A stretch of DNA of 64,000 nt from Alphaproteobacteria bacterium (GCA_021775805.1 JAJFHD010000090.1:248001-312000); one strand, 5' to 3'. Numbered from the stretch's first letter, positions 54,473 to 62,834 are shown. Notes: a model not told the origin generated them from the sequence alone. Numbers and translations: made by a program.

Positions 54473-55207
54473 ATGAACCCCACTCTGCAGGTGCGTGTCT
54501 TCCGAGGCCAGGACGGGCAGGGCAGCGTTCAGGAGTTCTTGGTTCCAAAACGCGACAGCCAGACGGTTCTCGATGTCGTCACCCATATTCAACGGCAAAT
54601 CGACCCAACATTGGCATACCGGTTTGCCTGCCGCGTCGGTGTCTGCGGTTCCTGTGCCATGATGGTCAATGGCCGGCCGCGCTGGACGTGTAGAACGCAC
54701 GTGGACGCGGTTTCCGACAGGGACGCCATTGAATTGGCGCCACTGAGAAACTTTCCCCATGTTCGTGACCTTGTCGTCGACATGGCAGAGTTCTTTGACA
54801 AGTGGCGCGATGCGAAAGGTTATTTCACCCCGTCTACGCCAGATGCTCTCCAAATGGCCGAAGTGAGTGCTTCAGACCCAGGAAAGCAGGCCGCAGATGC
54901 TGCAATCGAATGTATTGGGTGTGGGGTCTGTTATGCTGCTTGCGACACGGTCGCCGGTGACGGCGCGTATCTGGGGCCAGCCGCACTGAACCGGTCTTGG
55001 GCGCTTGCAAATGACGAACGCGATGCGGATCAGTCTGCCCGTTACAATGCGCTGACGTCGTCAGGTGGTTGCCACCGTTGCCACAGTATTGGCAGTTGCA
55101 CGCAAACCTGTCCGAAGGAACTTGACCCTCTTGCGTCGATAGCCTCGCTCAAACGCGAAACCGCCATTGCGACAGTGCCCGGCCGCCGCTTTATGGAACG
55201 CAAATAG
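54473..55207 (+). CDS. Succinate-dehydrogenase/fumarate-reductase-like iron-sulfur subunit
   Basis: A 244-residue SdhB/FrdB-type protein. The [2Fe-2S] site is CRVGVCGSC with a later Cys in RWTCRTH. The C-terminal ferredoxin domain has CIGCGVCYAAC and CHRCHSIGSCTQTCPKE for the [4Fe-4S] and [3Fe-4S] clusters. It passes electrons between flavoprotein and membrane subunits. ATG at 54473. It is the first gene of a tightly packed six-gene operon: B, two membrane subunits, flavoprotein, two fumarase subunits. Confidence 0.93.
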   Translation: MNPTLQVRVFRGQDGQGSVQEFLVPKRDSQTVLDVVTHIQRQIDPTLAYRFACRVGVCGSCAMMVNGRPRWTCRTHVDAVSDRDAIELAPLRNFPHVRDLVVDMAEFFDKWRDAKGYFTPSTPDALQMAEVSASDPGKQAADAAIECIGCGVCYAACDTVAGDGAYLGPAALNRSWALANDERDADQSARYNALTSSGGCHRCHSIGSCTQTCPKELDPLASIASLKRETAIATVPGRRFMERK

Positions 55208-55208
55208 G

Positions 55209-55559
55209 ATGATTTGGAACGTCATGATCGCCCGGACCGACTTCTATCTCTATTTGCTGCAGCGGGGCACGGCTGTCGTTCTGGCACCACTCATTCTGAT
55301 TCACATCGTTGTTATACTGATCGCGGTTGAGGGCGGCCTGAGTGCATCGGAAATTCTGGCAAGAACCAAAGACAGCGGTTTCTGGGCGGCATTCTATTCG
55401 ATCTTCGTGTTGGCCGCTGCTGTGCACGGTTCTCTGGGACTGCGCAACGTCATTCGCGAGATGACACCTTTGAATGGGACCGTCCTGAATGTGTCCGCGT
55501 TCGTCATCTGCGTCGTGCTGCTTGCGCTCGGACTAAGAGCAGTGGGGGCGGTAACATGA
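55209..55559 (+). CDS. SDH/FRD-like membrane anchor subunit 1
   Basis: A 116-residue membrane protein with three helices (about 15-40, 55-77, 88-112). Histidines in ILIHIVVIL and AAVHGSLGLRN are positioned to bind haem b, as in SdhC/FrdC. It starts one base after the iron-sulfur gene's stop (55209) and overlaps the next gene by four bases. Sequence identity to standard SdhC is low, so the assignment rests largely on context. Confidence 0.8.
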   Translation: MIWNVMIARTDFYLYLLQRGTAVVLAPLILIHIVVILIAVEGGLSASEILARTKDSGFWAAFYSIFVLAAAVHGSLGLRNVIREMTPLNGTVLNVSAFVICVVLLALGLRAVGAVT

Positions 55560-55918
55560 CCACAAGAGTCTTTGCCGGTAGAACTCATGCCGAGTATGTG
55601 GCGTTTCTGGTTCATCGGATTTCTGGCGTCGGTTTGTCCATCTTTCTTCCGCTTCATTTCTACGTTCTGGGACTGGCCATTGAGGAATCCGCTCTCGACG
55701 GCGCCCTGGCCTGGACCGACAACACTCTGGTCAAGTTCATGGAAATCGGTCTTTTGGGGCTGCTAGGGGTTCATATGGCCGGCGGTATTCGAATCTTGGC
55801 ACTGGAATTCCACACTGATGAAGCCCGAAAATTAAAGTGGATTCAAATGTCGGCTGCTGCTGGTGGCATTTTGGCTTTGGTCTACTTCATCAGTGCCATC
55901 ATCCTGGGAGGAACCTAG
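55556..55918 (+). CDS. SDH/FRD-like membrane anchor subunit 2 (cytochrome b type)
   Basis: A 120-residue three-helix protein. HRISGVGLSIFLPLHFYVLG resembles the SdhC cytochrome b556 signature, and His in GVHMAGGIRIL is a probable haem ligand. It overlaps the first anchor gene (ATGA) and ends two bases before the flavoprotein start. With two anchors the complex should be membrane-bound and react with quinone. Confidence 0.85.
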   Translation: MTTRVFAGRTHAEYVAFLVHRISGVGLSIFLPLHFYVLGLAIEESALDGALAWTDNTLVKFMEIGLLGLLGVHMAGGIRILALEFHTDEARKLKWIQMSAAAGGILALVYFISAIILGGT

Positions 55919-55920
55919 TC

Positions 55921-57666
55921 TTGGCTGAGATCGAGGTTGTCTCTACGGATTTCCTGATTCTGGGGGCAGGCGGCGCCGGATTAATGGCGGCACTGCACGC
56001 ACACGATTTTAATCCCGATCTTGATATCACCATTGCCGTGAAAGGTTTGCTTGGTAAAAGCGGCTGCACGCGAATGGTGCAGGGCGGATACAACGTTGCC
56101 ATCGGCAAGGGCGATTCCGTTGAGCGCCATTTCATGGACACGATCGAAGGTGGCAAATGGATCAACGATCAGGACCTTGCCTGGGCTCTGGTCAACGGCG
56201 CGGTAAAATGCATCCACGAACTTGAGAACCGGTATGGCTGCTTTTTTGATCGCAATGAAGATGGCACCGTTCATCAGAAAGCTTTCGCCGGGCAGACCTT
56301 CGACCGCACGGTCCACAAAGGCGATCTGACGGGGATCGAAATTGTCAACCGTCTTGCCGAACAGACCTGGGCACGCGGTATCAACCGGCTCGAGGACCAC
56401 CGGGCCATTGCCCTGATCCGCAGCGATGCCGGTGACCGGATTTCGGGCGTCTTGTTTATTGACATGCGTGTCGGTACGTACAGGTTTGTACAGGCCAGGG
56501 CAGTTCTTCTCGCGACCGGCGGCGGGCCGACAATGTATCGTTATCACACGCCGTCAGGCGACAAGTCCTGTGACGGTCTGTCGATGGCGCTTTCTGCCGG
56601 ATTAGTCCTGCGGGACATGGAGATGGTCCAGTTTCACCCGACAGGCCTGCTCGCCGGCAGTGACACCCGGATGACCGGTACGATTATTGAAGAGGGATTG
56701 CGGGGGTCCGGCGGCCATTTGCTGAATGGCGAGCGCGACCGCTTCATGCACAATTACGATGACCGCGAAGAACGCGCGACCCGCGATATTGTCAGCCGTG
56801 CCATGTATCAGGAAATGCGCGATGGCCGGACGACACCGTCGGGCGGATTGTACATTTCCATGGGACATCTGGACTCCGACATGGTGCGTGAACGCTTTAA
56901 GGGCATGGTCAAGCGCTGTGCCGATTGTGGATTCGATCTTGTGTCCGGATTTGTCGAGGTTGTGCCCACGGCGCACTATCTTATGGGCGGTGTGGTCTTC
57001 GACATAGAATGCAAGACCGCCATGGAAGGTCTTTTCTGTGCTGGAGAGGATTCCGGTGGCGTTCATGGCGCCAATCGTCTGGGCGGCAACGGCGTTGCCA
57101 ATTCGACAGTTTTCGGCGGTATTGCCGGTGATTGTGTCGCCCGTTATCTCGGCAACGACGGTGCTCCTGCAGCCCCGGACAAAGACCTCATCGAATACAC
57201 AATGGATCTGGCCGAAAGGCCCTACAACCGTCCGATCGGAGACATAAACCGGATCAGAGAGGAGTTGCTGGACTTGATGTGGGGCCGTGTGGGTATTTCA
57301 CGAACAGGCGCGGGCCTGCGCAAAGCCATGACCGAACTGGACCGCCTCGGTGAGGAACTGAACCACTCCGGAATCGCGGACTCAGGCCGAGCCTACAACC
57401 TGACATGGCACGACTGGTTGAACCTGCGAAGTCAGATTCATGTCAGCAAGGCAGTTACGAGATCTGCACTCGCCCGCGATAACTCCCGCGGCGCCCACTA
57501 CCGGGAGGATTTTCCCGAGTCCGGCGATCTTGACCGGACGGTCTCCATATGTGCCAGTGAGCCGCTTCCGGGAGAGTGGGTCATCGAACGCAAAAGCGTA
57601 TCTTTTACTCGGGTGAAACCCGGCGAGACACTTATTGACGAAGCCAGGGAGGCACAAGATGCCTGA
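55921..57666 (+). CDS. Divergent SDH/FRD-like flavoprotein lacking the covalent-FAD histidine
   Basis: A 581-residue flavoprotein that appears to start with TTG at 55921 behind GGGAGGAACC. FAD binding: ILGAGGAGLMAAL. In SdhA/FrdA the FAD-binding His lies in R-S-His-T-x-x-x-Q-G-G; here the segment is KSGCTRMVQGG, so Cys49 replaces it. Other active-site residues remain: His239 (QFHPTG), Glu258, Arg288 (TRDIVSRAM), His352 (AHYLMGG), Arg386 (ANRLGG). The Thr that binds the substrate carboxylate is Glu257 here. FAD is probably non-covalent, as in aspartate oxidase, favouring reduction or a different substrate. Confidence 0.9.
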   Translation: MAEIEVVSTDFLILGAGGAGLMAALHAHDFNPDLDITIAVKGLLGKSGCTRMVQGGYNVAIGKGDSVERHFMDTIEGGKWINDQDLAWALVNGAVKCIHELENRYGCFFDRNEDGTVHQKAFAGQTFDRTVHKGDLTGIEIVNRLAEQTWARGINRLEDHRAIALIRSDAGDRISGVLFIDMRVGTYRFVQARAVLLATGGGPTMYRYHTPSGDKSCDGLSMALSAGLVLRDMEMVQFHPTGLLAGSDTRMTGTIIEEGLRGSGGHLLNGERDRFMHNYDDREERATRDIVSRAMYQEMRDGRTTPSGGLYISMGHLDSDMVRERFKGMVKRCADCGFDLVSGFVEVVPTAHYLMGGVVFDIECKTAMEGLFCAGEDSGGVHGANRLGGNGVANSTVFGGIAGDCVARYLGNDGAPAAPDKDLIEYTMDLAERPYNRPIGDINRIREELLDLMWGRVGISRTGAGLRKAMTELDRLGEELNHSGIADSGRAYNLTWHDWLNLRSQIHVSKAVTRSALARDNSRGAHYREDFPESGDLDRTVSICASEPLPGEWVIERKSVSFTRVKPGETLIDEAREAQDA

Positions 57667-58627
57667 CACACTGATTCAGATCGGCCCCATTGAGGAGGCT
57701 GCATGCGAAATCATGCGCCGCGCCGCCATTGTGATTCCGGAGGACTACAAATCCGGGATCAAGGAAATGGTCGATCATGAATCCGAAGATCTTTCGCGTT
57801 TCGTGCTTGAAGCGATGATTGAGAATTGGGACGTTGCTGAAACCGACCGGCGGTCCATGTGCGCGGATACTGGGCTGCCACGATTTTACGTGAAGGTGGG
57901 CAATGAAGCCCGGGTGTCTGGCGGGATGGTTGCGGTTGAAGCGGCATTGCGCCGGGCAACGGCTCAGACAACGCACGAGATTCCGCTGCGCCCCAACCGG
58001 GTTCATCCTCTAAGCCGCCGGGACAACAACAACAATGTCGGTGTTCTGGCGCCCGAGATCGAATACAGTTTTGAACCGGACGCCGACTGGATTGATATTG
58101 TCACCGTACACAAGGGTGGACTGTTCGGCACCGATTACCGAATGCTTTTCCCGGGCGACGGCATTGATGGCATCAAGCGCTTCTTTCTCGACGTGATGAT
58201 TCAGTTTGGCCGCCGCGGTCTTGCGTGTCAGCCGGCGATTGTCGGTGTCGGGATCGGCGGTTCGAAGGATACTTGCATGGTGATCGGCAAACAGGCGGCA
58301 TGCCTCAGAACCGTCGGCAACCGGCACCCGGACCCGCAGGTCGCCAAACTCGAGGAAGAACTCAAGAACATCGGAAACCAGATTGGAATGGGCCCGATGG
58401 GATTTGTCGGCAAAAGCATGGTCGTCGACTGTCATGTGGAGATTGGTTATACGCATACAGGAGGAATGCCGGTCAGCGTGCACAGTTTCTGCCTGTCATC
58501 GCGGCGAGCAGTCGCGCGAATTCATGCCGACGGATCAATCGAATACCGGACCGATCCAAATTGGTTCACGGCCTATCACCGACGCGAATCCGTGGAGTGG
58601 AACGAACTGCAGGAGGCGATCGCATGA
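57659..58627 (+). CDS. Class I fumarase / tartrate-dehydratase-like alpha subunit
   Basis: A 322-residue [4Fe-4S] hydro-lyase subunit, equal to the N-terminal half of FumA. Cluster cysteines appear in SMCADTGLP (Cys68), LACQPAIVGVGIGGSKD and VDCHVEIGYTHTGG. It starts eight bases before the flavoprotein stop and overlaps the beta gene by four. Relatives hydrate fumarate, mesaconate or L-tartrate; linkage to an SDH-like complex suggests oxidation then hydration of a C4-C5 dicarboxylate. Confidence 0.9.
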   Translation: MPDTLIQIGPIEEAACEIMRRAAIVIPEDYKSGIKEMVDHESEDLSRFVLEAMIENWDVAETDRRSMCADTGLPRFYVKVGNEARVSGGMVAVEAALRRATAQTTHEIPLRPNRVHPLSRRDNNNNVGVLAPEIEYSFEPDADWIDIVTVHKGGLFGTDYRMLFPGDGIDGIKRFFLDVMIQFGRRGLACQPAIVGVGIGGSKDTCMVIGKQAACLRTVGNRHPDPQVAKLEEELKNIGNQIGMGPMGFVGKSMVVDCHVEIGYTHTGGMPVSVHSFCLSSRRAVARIHADGSIEYRTDPNWFTAYHRRESVEWNELQEAIA

Positions 58628-59283
58628 AAACCACCCGCCTCAAGATCCCGGTTGAACGCAAAGACCTGGAAGGTCTGGAGATTGGATCGGTCGTTTATCT
58701 CGACGGCACAATCTACACCGGGCGTGAAGGGCTTTATCGCCGTATCGTTGATGAAAATGTGCCGCCGCCGGTTGATATAAGAGCCTTGTCAAACGTCAAT
58801 TTCCACTGTTCTCCTGCAGCATCTGTCGACGCAGACGGATCCTTTAGGGTGGGCGCCGTGACCGCCACAGCCAGTTTTCGGTTTGCCAAATGGCTTGAAC
58901 GATGGTTCGAACTGGCCGGAACCAACATCATCATTGGCAAAGGCGGGATGAGCGAGGACATTTACCGAAAACATTTTGTGCCGAACAATGCCATTTATCT
59001 CACAACCGTGGGATATGGCACCGGGGCACTTCTGGGGCGCGGCATAAAATCTGTTCGCGATGTCCATTGGCTGAAGGAGTTGGGGATTGCGCAAGCCATG
59101 TGGGTCCTGGAAGTGGAGAATTTCGGGCCGTTTCTGGTCGAGAGCGACTTGCAGGGAAATTCCCTTTTTGAACGGGAAAACGTGAAGATAAACAAAGGCA
59201 TAAATCGTCTGTACGACGGCCTGAAAAAGCCGGCCCTTAGCCGCTACGGTGAGACAGACGACCGTCACGACGAACTGATCTGA
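58624..59283 (+). CDS. Class I fumarase / tartrate-dehydratase-like beta subunit
   Basis: A 219-residue subunit, equal to the C-terminal half of FumA. It has EIGSVVYLDGTIYTGREG, TATASFRFAKWLE (where standard enzymes have a TTSGRM-like stretch) and IIGKGGMS. The altered TTSGRM position may reflect a changed substrate pocket. It overlaps the alpha gene (ATGA) and is the last gene of the operon. Confidence 0.9.
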   Translation: MKTTRLKIPVERKDLEGLEIGSVVYLDGTIYTGREGLYRRIVDENVPPPVDIRALSNVNFHCSPAASVDADGSFRVGAVTATASFRFAKWLERWFELAGTNIIIGKGGMSEDIYRKHFVPNNAIYLTTVGYGTGALLGRGIKSVRDVHWLKELGIAQAMWVLEVENFGPFLVESDLQGNSLFERENVKINKGINRLYDGLKKPALSRYGETDDRHDELI

Positions 59284-59300
59284 CTCCGACGCCGATCACA

Positions 59301-59507
59301 TTAGTCGCAACAGGTCTCGCCCTCCTGAATTGGCGGGCAGGGCACAGTGCCATAGGAACAGAAGACACAACAGTCGCCTGCCTTGGGTTTGAGCACCGCG
59401 CCACATCCCTTGCAATCGTAGAAGTACTGACACGCGTTTGTCGGCATTGTTTCCGTCTCGCGGTGTCCGCACTCCGGACAGGTGAGGTCCGAGGTCAGTT
59501 CGGTCAT
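59301..59507 (-). CDS. GDCCVxC-type small zinc-ribbon-like protein
   Basis: A 68-residue Cys-rich protein with an N-terminal CPECG and CKGCG pair (zinc ribbon) and the conserved GDCCVFCSYGTVPCPP motif, ending in a further TCC. This family is often next to mercury transporters, and some members carry selenocysteine at the motif; here it is Cys. It overlaps the merF gene by four bases (ATGA), so the two are co-translated. Confidence 0.85.
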   Translation of the reverse strand: MTELTSDLTCPECGHRETETMPTNACQYFYDCKGCGAVLKPKAGDCCVFCSYGTVPCPPIQEGETCCD

Positions 59508-59707
59508 CGCTTCAACTGCCGAAACAGTGCGTACACAGTGACTGCCACAAACACGGCAAGCGCGGGAAGTGCCACATAGTCAACGAACCCGATCAACGCT
59601 GAAAGCCCGGCAGCAGTAAGAAGAATGACCAGCAGGGGCGTAAAGCAGCACAGGGCGGCGATCACCGTTCCGGTAATTCCTATCTTGAATAGTTTGTTGT
59701 CTTTCAT
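59504..59707 (-). CDS. merF: MerF-like mercury transport protein
   Basis: A 67-residue two-helix membrane protein. ALCCFTPLLVILL holds the vicinal Cys20-Cys21 pair in helix 1, and the second helix is LDYVALPALAVFVAV-like. Characterised MerF has a second vicinal Cys pair near the C-terminus; this protein ends at FRQLKR without it. The co-translated GDCC protein may supply the missing thiols. No merR, merA or merP is nearby. ATG at 59707 rather than 59725. Confidence 0.85.
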   Translation of the reverse strand: MKDNKLFKIGITGTVIAALCCFTPLLVILLTAAGLSALIGFVDYVALPALAVFVAVTVYALFRQLKR

Positions 59708-59772
59708 CGTTATGGCGATCGGCAATGGTTGATTGTCTCAATAGGACCGGTCAGCGCTAGGAACCAATCCGT

Positions 59773-60075
59773 TCAGTGCAAGAACTCTACTTCGAGAAAA
59801 GCACACTCAAAATCATTGGCATTGATGACGTCGTGTTCGACGCCGAGTTCGCGAAAATAGGGAACGCCGGTCGTCAGTTCCGCGACAGTTCGCACGTCGC
59901 CAGCCGTTACGATCTCAAGTCGCCCGTCAAACAGCGGCACAATCACATAGTCATATTCGTGACGATGCCATCCGGTATTGTCGCCGGGTTGAAATCGCCA
60001 TTCGGTAACACGCGTTCGATCGTTCTCGATGAAAATGGTTGGTATCGAAGATCCGGCTGTATTCTCGCTGCACAT
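59773..60075 (-). CDS. Small cupin-domain protein
   Basis: A 100-residue single cupin barrel. Motif 1 is visible as GWHRHEYDYVIVP and PLFDG, with His residues and Glu/Asp for a metal; motif 2 is less clear (GVEHDVINAND). Such proteins are metal-dependent enzymes or sensors. It lies 49 bp downstream of a TetR gene on the same strand. Confidence 0.75.
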   Translation of the reverse strand: MCSENTAGSSIPTIFIENDRTRVTEWRFQPGDNTGWHRHEYDYVIVPLFDGRLEIVTAGDVRTVAELTTGVPYFRELGVEHDVINANDFECAFLEVEFLH

Positions 60076-60124
60076 GGCGCCTGTCCAATCCTACTTGCAC
60101 ACATTTGGTGTGGGCGGTTGTAAC

Positions 60125-60694
60125 TCAATTCTTGGCAAACTGCTTCAACAATCCGAGGGCACCCTTGGTGGCTCGATTGACGTATTTTGGATCGTCGTGG
60201 ATCAGACTCATCACATATCCACCTTGCACAGTCGCCATGATCGTGGCGGCAAGCGTCTTCGGTTTAACGCCTTTGACCAGACTGCCGTCACGAATGGCCT
60301 CCTTGAGCGTCTTGAAGATCCTTTGCTCCACATGGGCCATGTAACCGCAGACCGGCTGCCTGATTTCTTCTTCAGACATGATCGGTTCATTGGCCAGTCG
60401 TCCCAAGCGGCTTCCCTTGGTCCCCGTACGTTTCTCGCCTAGAAACACCCGGACGCGCTCCAACGGCGCTAGGTCGGCATCGAACCGGCGGTCAAAATCC
60501 GCCTTCATTTCCTCGGATACCTCCCGGAGGGCGTGGGCTGCCAAGTCCTGTTTTCCCGAGAAATGATGATAAAGGCTGCCTTGTCCGGCACCGCTTTCGT
60601 CCAGAATCTTGCGCGGACTGGTGGCTTCGTAGCCGTGCTCCCAAAGCAGTGCCTTGGTTGCCACGAGTAACGCGTCTTTGTGTGATGATGCCAT
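60125..60694 (-). CDS. TetR/AcrR-family regulator
   Basis: A 189-residue regulator with the helix-turn-helix KILDESGAGQGSLYHHFSGK directly after a short N-terminal helix (ALLVATKALLWEHGY). The C-terminal domain resembles the group around LmrA/YxaF-type regulators. I chose the ATG at 60694 over the codon at 60709. It precedes the cupin gene and is divergent from a GNAT gene. Confidence 0.88.
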   Translation of the reverse strand: MASSHKDALLVATKALLWEHGYEATSPRKILDESGAGQGSLYHHFSGKQDLAAHALREVSEEMKADFDRRFDADLAPLERVRVFLGEKRTGTKGSRLGRLANEPIMSEEEIRQPVCGYMAHVEQRIFKTLKEAIRDGSLVKGVKPKTLAATIMATVQGGYVMSLIHDDPKYVNRATKGALGLLKQFAKN

Positions 60695-60876
60695 TTGAAG
60701 CCATCCCAAGTCATCCCTACATGGAAGTACAATAGGGCACTCAAACGCGGAAAAAAACCGTTTGTTCCGTGCTGCTTTGATAATAGGTGTAACGATGATC
60801 TTTGCCGTGCGAACTTTCCGAACTAGGGTCTGATGAATGCCTGTCTGGAGACGTAGCCCTCAGAACCAGAGGTTTG

Positions 60877-61359
60877 ATGACCGTACAACCATATACATTG
60901 CGCGAAGGTGTGCCTGAGGATGGCGAACAGATCATGGATGTTCATCGGCGATCCGTCCTGACTTTGGGATTGTCTGGATATTCCCAGCCGGAAGTTGAAA
61001 GCTGGGCAGCAGGGTTGAAGCCGTCCGGATATGGCCATGCCATGACCAAGCTGGGGGAAGTGTTCATCGTTGCTGAGACGGAGTGTGGAGCTCTGGTGGG
61101 GTTCGGCTCTTACCGGGACAATGAAGTTCTGTCTCTTTACGTGGCGCCGGAATGGGCCCGGCAAGGTGTCGGGACAGCTCTGTTGAAGACGGCAGAAGCA
61201 CGGATCGTGGAAGCCGGGTTTCAACATTCGCGAATTGCAGCAAGTCTGTCCGGGCGGGTGTTCTACGAACGTCACGGTTATGAAGTAACGAACAGAGGAA
61301 CCTGGAAAACGAGGGGCGGCGTCGTCGTCGCGCGATTGGATATGGCAAAGGTCTTTTGA
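60877..61359 (+). CDS. GNAT-family N-acetyltransferase
   Basis: A 160-residue acetyltransferase: YTLREGVPEDGEQIMDVH opens the fold, LYVAPEWARQGVGTALLK binds acetyl-CoA, and FYERHGYEV is the conserved C-terminal strand-helix. The ATG at 60877 follows AGAGG. Its stop codon lies inside an inverted repeat in front of the SufR-like gene. Confidence 0.87.
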   Translation: MTVQPYTLREGVPEDGEQIMDVHRRSVLTLGLSGYSQPEVESWAAGLKPSGYGHAMTKLGEVFIVAETECGALVGFGSYRDNEVLSLYVAPEWARQGVGTALLKTAEARIVEAGFQHSRIAASLSGRVFYERHGYEVTNRGTWKTRGGVVVARLDMAKVF

Positions 61360-61396
61360 AAAGGATCCTTTAGATAAGCAAAGTCTTTTCAAAAGA
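61352..61396. promoter_or_regulatory. Long inverted repeat upstream of SufR-like regulator
   Basis: TCTTTTGAAAAG (61352-61363) and CTTTTCAAAAGA (61385-61396) are perfect 12-base arms with a 21-base spacer that holds another palindrome, AAAGGATCCTTT (61360-61371). It ends 25 bp before the regulator's ATG. It may be the regulator's own operator. Confidence 0.55.
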
Positions 61397-61421
61397 AGTG
61401 TTTCGGTCTATAGAGTTCGGC

Positions 61422-62069
61422 ATGTCTGATCGTACCACCGACCGAATTCTCTATCACCTCAAGTCCCGTGGCGCACAGAATGCAGCCGGGTTGGCAGCGC
61501 AACTGGATGTCACACCTGTTGCCATCCGGCAACATCTCGAACACCTTCATGACGACGGTCTCGTGGTCCACGAAGATCGCCGTGAAACCGTCGGCCGGCC
61601 AAAGCGCTTCTGGCGTTTGACCGAATTGGGGCATGCCCGGTTCCCTGATCGTCATTCCGATTTGACCCTGGAACTGCTGACGTCAATTGGAGACATGTTC
61701 GGCGAAGAAGGTCTTGAGAAGGTGATCGAGCGTCGTGAACGCCAGATGCTGGTGTCCTACGCCCAGGCAATAGAATCAGGAAAGACGCTGGAGGAACGTC
61801 TCGTTCGTCTGACGGAACGACGGTGCGAAGAAGGCTACATGGCTGAACTGGCGCAAGACGAGAAGGGCGGCTTCACCTTCATCGAAAATCATTGCCCGAT
61901 CTGTGCGGCCGCTGCAACGTGCCAGGGTTTGTGTCGCTCGGAACTGGAAATATTTCAAAAGTTGTTTGACGGCGATGCTCATTGGGAGCGAACGGAACAC
62001 ATCCTGAACGGTGCCAGGCGCTGCGCTTACGCCGTCAAACCAAAGTCCAGTCACGGTCTAGGACAGTAA
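61422..62069 (+). CDS. SufR-like winged-helix regulator with a cysteine cluster
   Basis: A 215-residue protein. The N-terminal winged helix has NAAGLAAQLDVTPVAIRQHLE and a GRPKRFWRLTE wing. The C-terminal part has a conserved cysteine set: Cys158, Cys161, Cys167, Cys171 (HCPICAAAATCQGLC) and Cys201. This arrangement is seen in SufR-type regulators that carry an iron-sulfur cluster and control its assembly genes. Here no suf genes are adjacent. I chose the ATG at 61422. The 3' end overlaps the convergent racemase gene by 12 bases. Confidence 0.87.
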   Translation: MSDRTTDRILYHLKSRGAQNAAGLAAQLDVTPVAIRQHLEHLHDDGLVVHEDRRETVGRPKRFWRLTELGHARFPDRHSDLTLELLTSIGDMFGEEGLEKVIERRERQMLVSYAQAIESGKTLEERLVRLTERRCEEGYMAELAQDEKGGFTFIENHCPICAAAATCQGLCRSELEIFQKLFDGDAHWERTEHILNGARRCAYAVKPKSSHGLGQ

Positions 62070-62834
62070 CAACCGCCCATAACCCTCGAGCGGCTTGTTG
62101 TACCCGCATGATCTCAACGCATCCCAGATCATCGATGCATTGGAACAGAGCGTCGGTTTGCCGATTTCACGTTCGATTGCACCTACAGCTTCCGCGGATC
62201 GAATGCCGGTACACGACACGAAAACGCCATCTGCGTCCGGGTGAACTGCTTCGACAGCGGCGCGCCTGATGGTGTCGGGAGAAAGCCGCGCCATGTCCTT
62301 GTCGTTCTCGAGTCCAAACCCGTATAGGTTCAGCACTTCTACACCTTGAGATTCAAAGTACGAACGCATCTCCTGATTCACCGAGTCGATGTATGGCGTG
62401 ACCATCGTTATTCTGTCTATATCCAGTTTCTTCAACGCATTGACTGCAGCGGTAACCGGCGTAACCACAGTCACCCCCGGCCGAACCGACTGTATGAGCC
62501 GCGTCACCTCATCCGGCCCGATAGCCACACTGCCGGAGGTGCAGCTGTAGGTGATGACGTCGAGAGGAACGTCGTTGAGGATGAGCCGCGTGGCGTCCGC
62601 CAGTTGCGGGCCCATCTTTCGCAGGTTTTCTACCGTGCACGGATTGGTGAGTTTCACCCGTCCGGTGTAGAAGGCAACTTCATCAGGCAGCATGCGGTGA
62701 TAGTCGCGTTCTGTGATTTCGTCAGAACTGAGTGCGATGAGGCCGATGCGGTATTTCGCAAATGTTTCATCGGGTTGATACGAAAAATCCACAATCTTGG
62801 TTGGCATTGATGGCAGGGGGCTGGCAATGTTCAT
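62058..62834 (-). CDS. Maleate isomerase / arylmalonate-decarboxylase-type Asp/Glu racemase superfamily protein
   Basis: A 258-residue racemase-fold protein with the two active-site cysteines, in TYSCTSGS and VSCTGIRS, one from each half. This layout is found in maleate cis-trans isomerases and the EutA-like ectoine-utilisation proteins. It starts at 62834 behind GAGGAGT. Maleate isomerase makes fumarate, which would link to the fumarase-type genes 3 kb away, but this is inference. Confidence 0.85.
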   Translation of the reverse strand: MNIASPLPSMPTKIVDFSYQPDETFAKYRIGLIALSSDEITERDYHRMLPDEVAFYTGRVKLTNPCTVENLRKMGPQLADATRLILNDVPLDVITYSCTSGSVAIGPDEVTRLIQSVRPGVTVVTPVTAAVNALKKLDIDRITMVTPYIDSVNQEMRSYFESQGVEVLNLYGFGLENDKDMARLSPDTIRRAAVEAVHPDADGVFVSCTGIRSAEAVGAIEREIGKPTLCSNASMIWDALRSCGYNKPLEGYGRLLLS

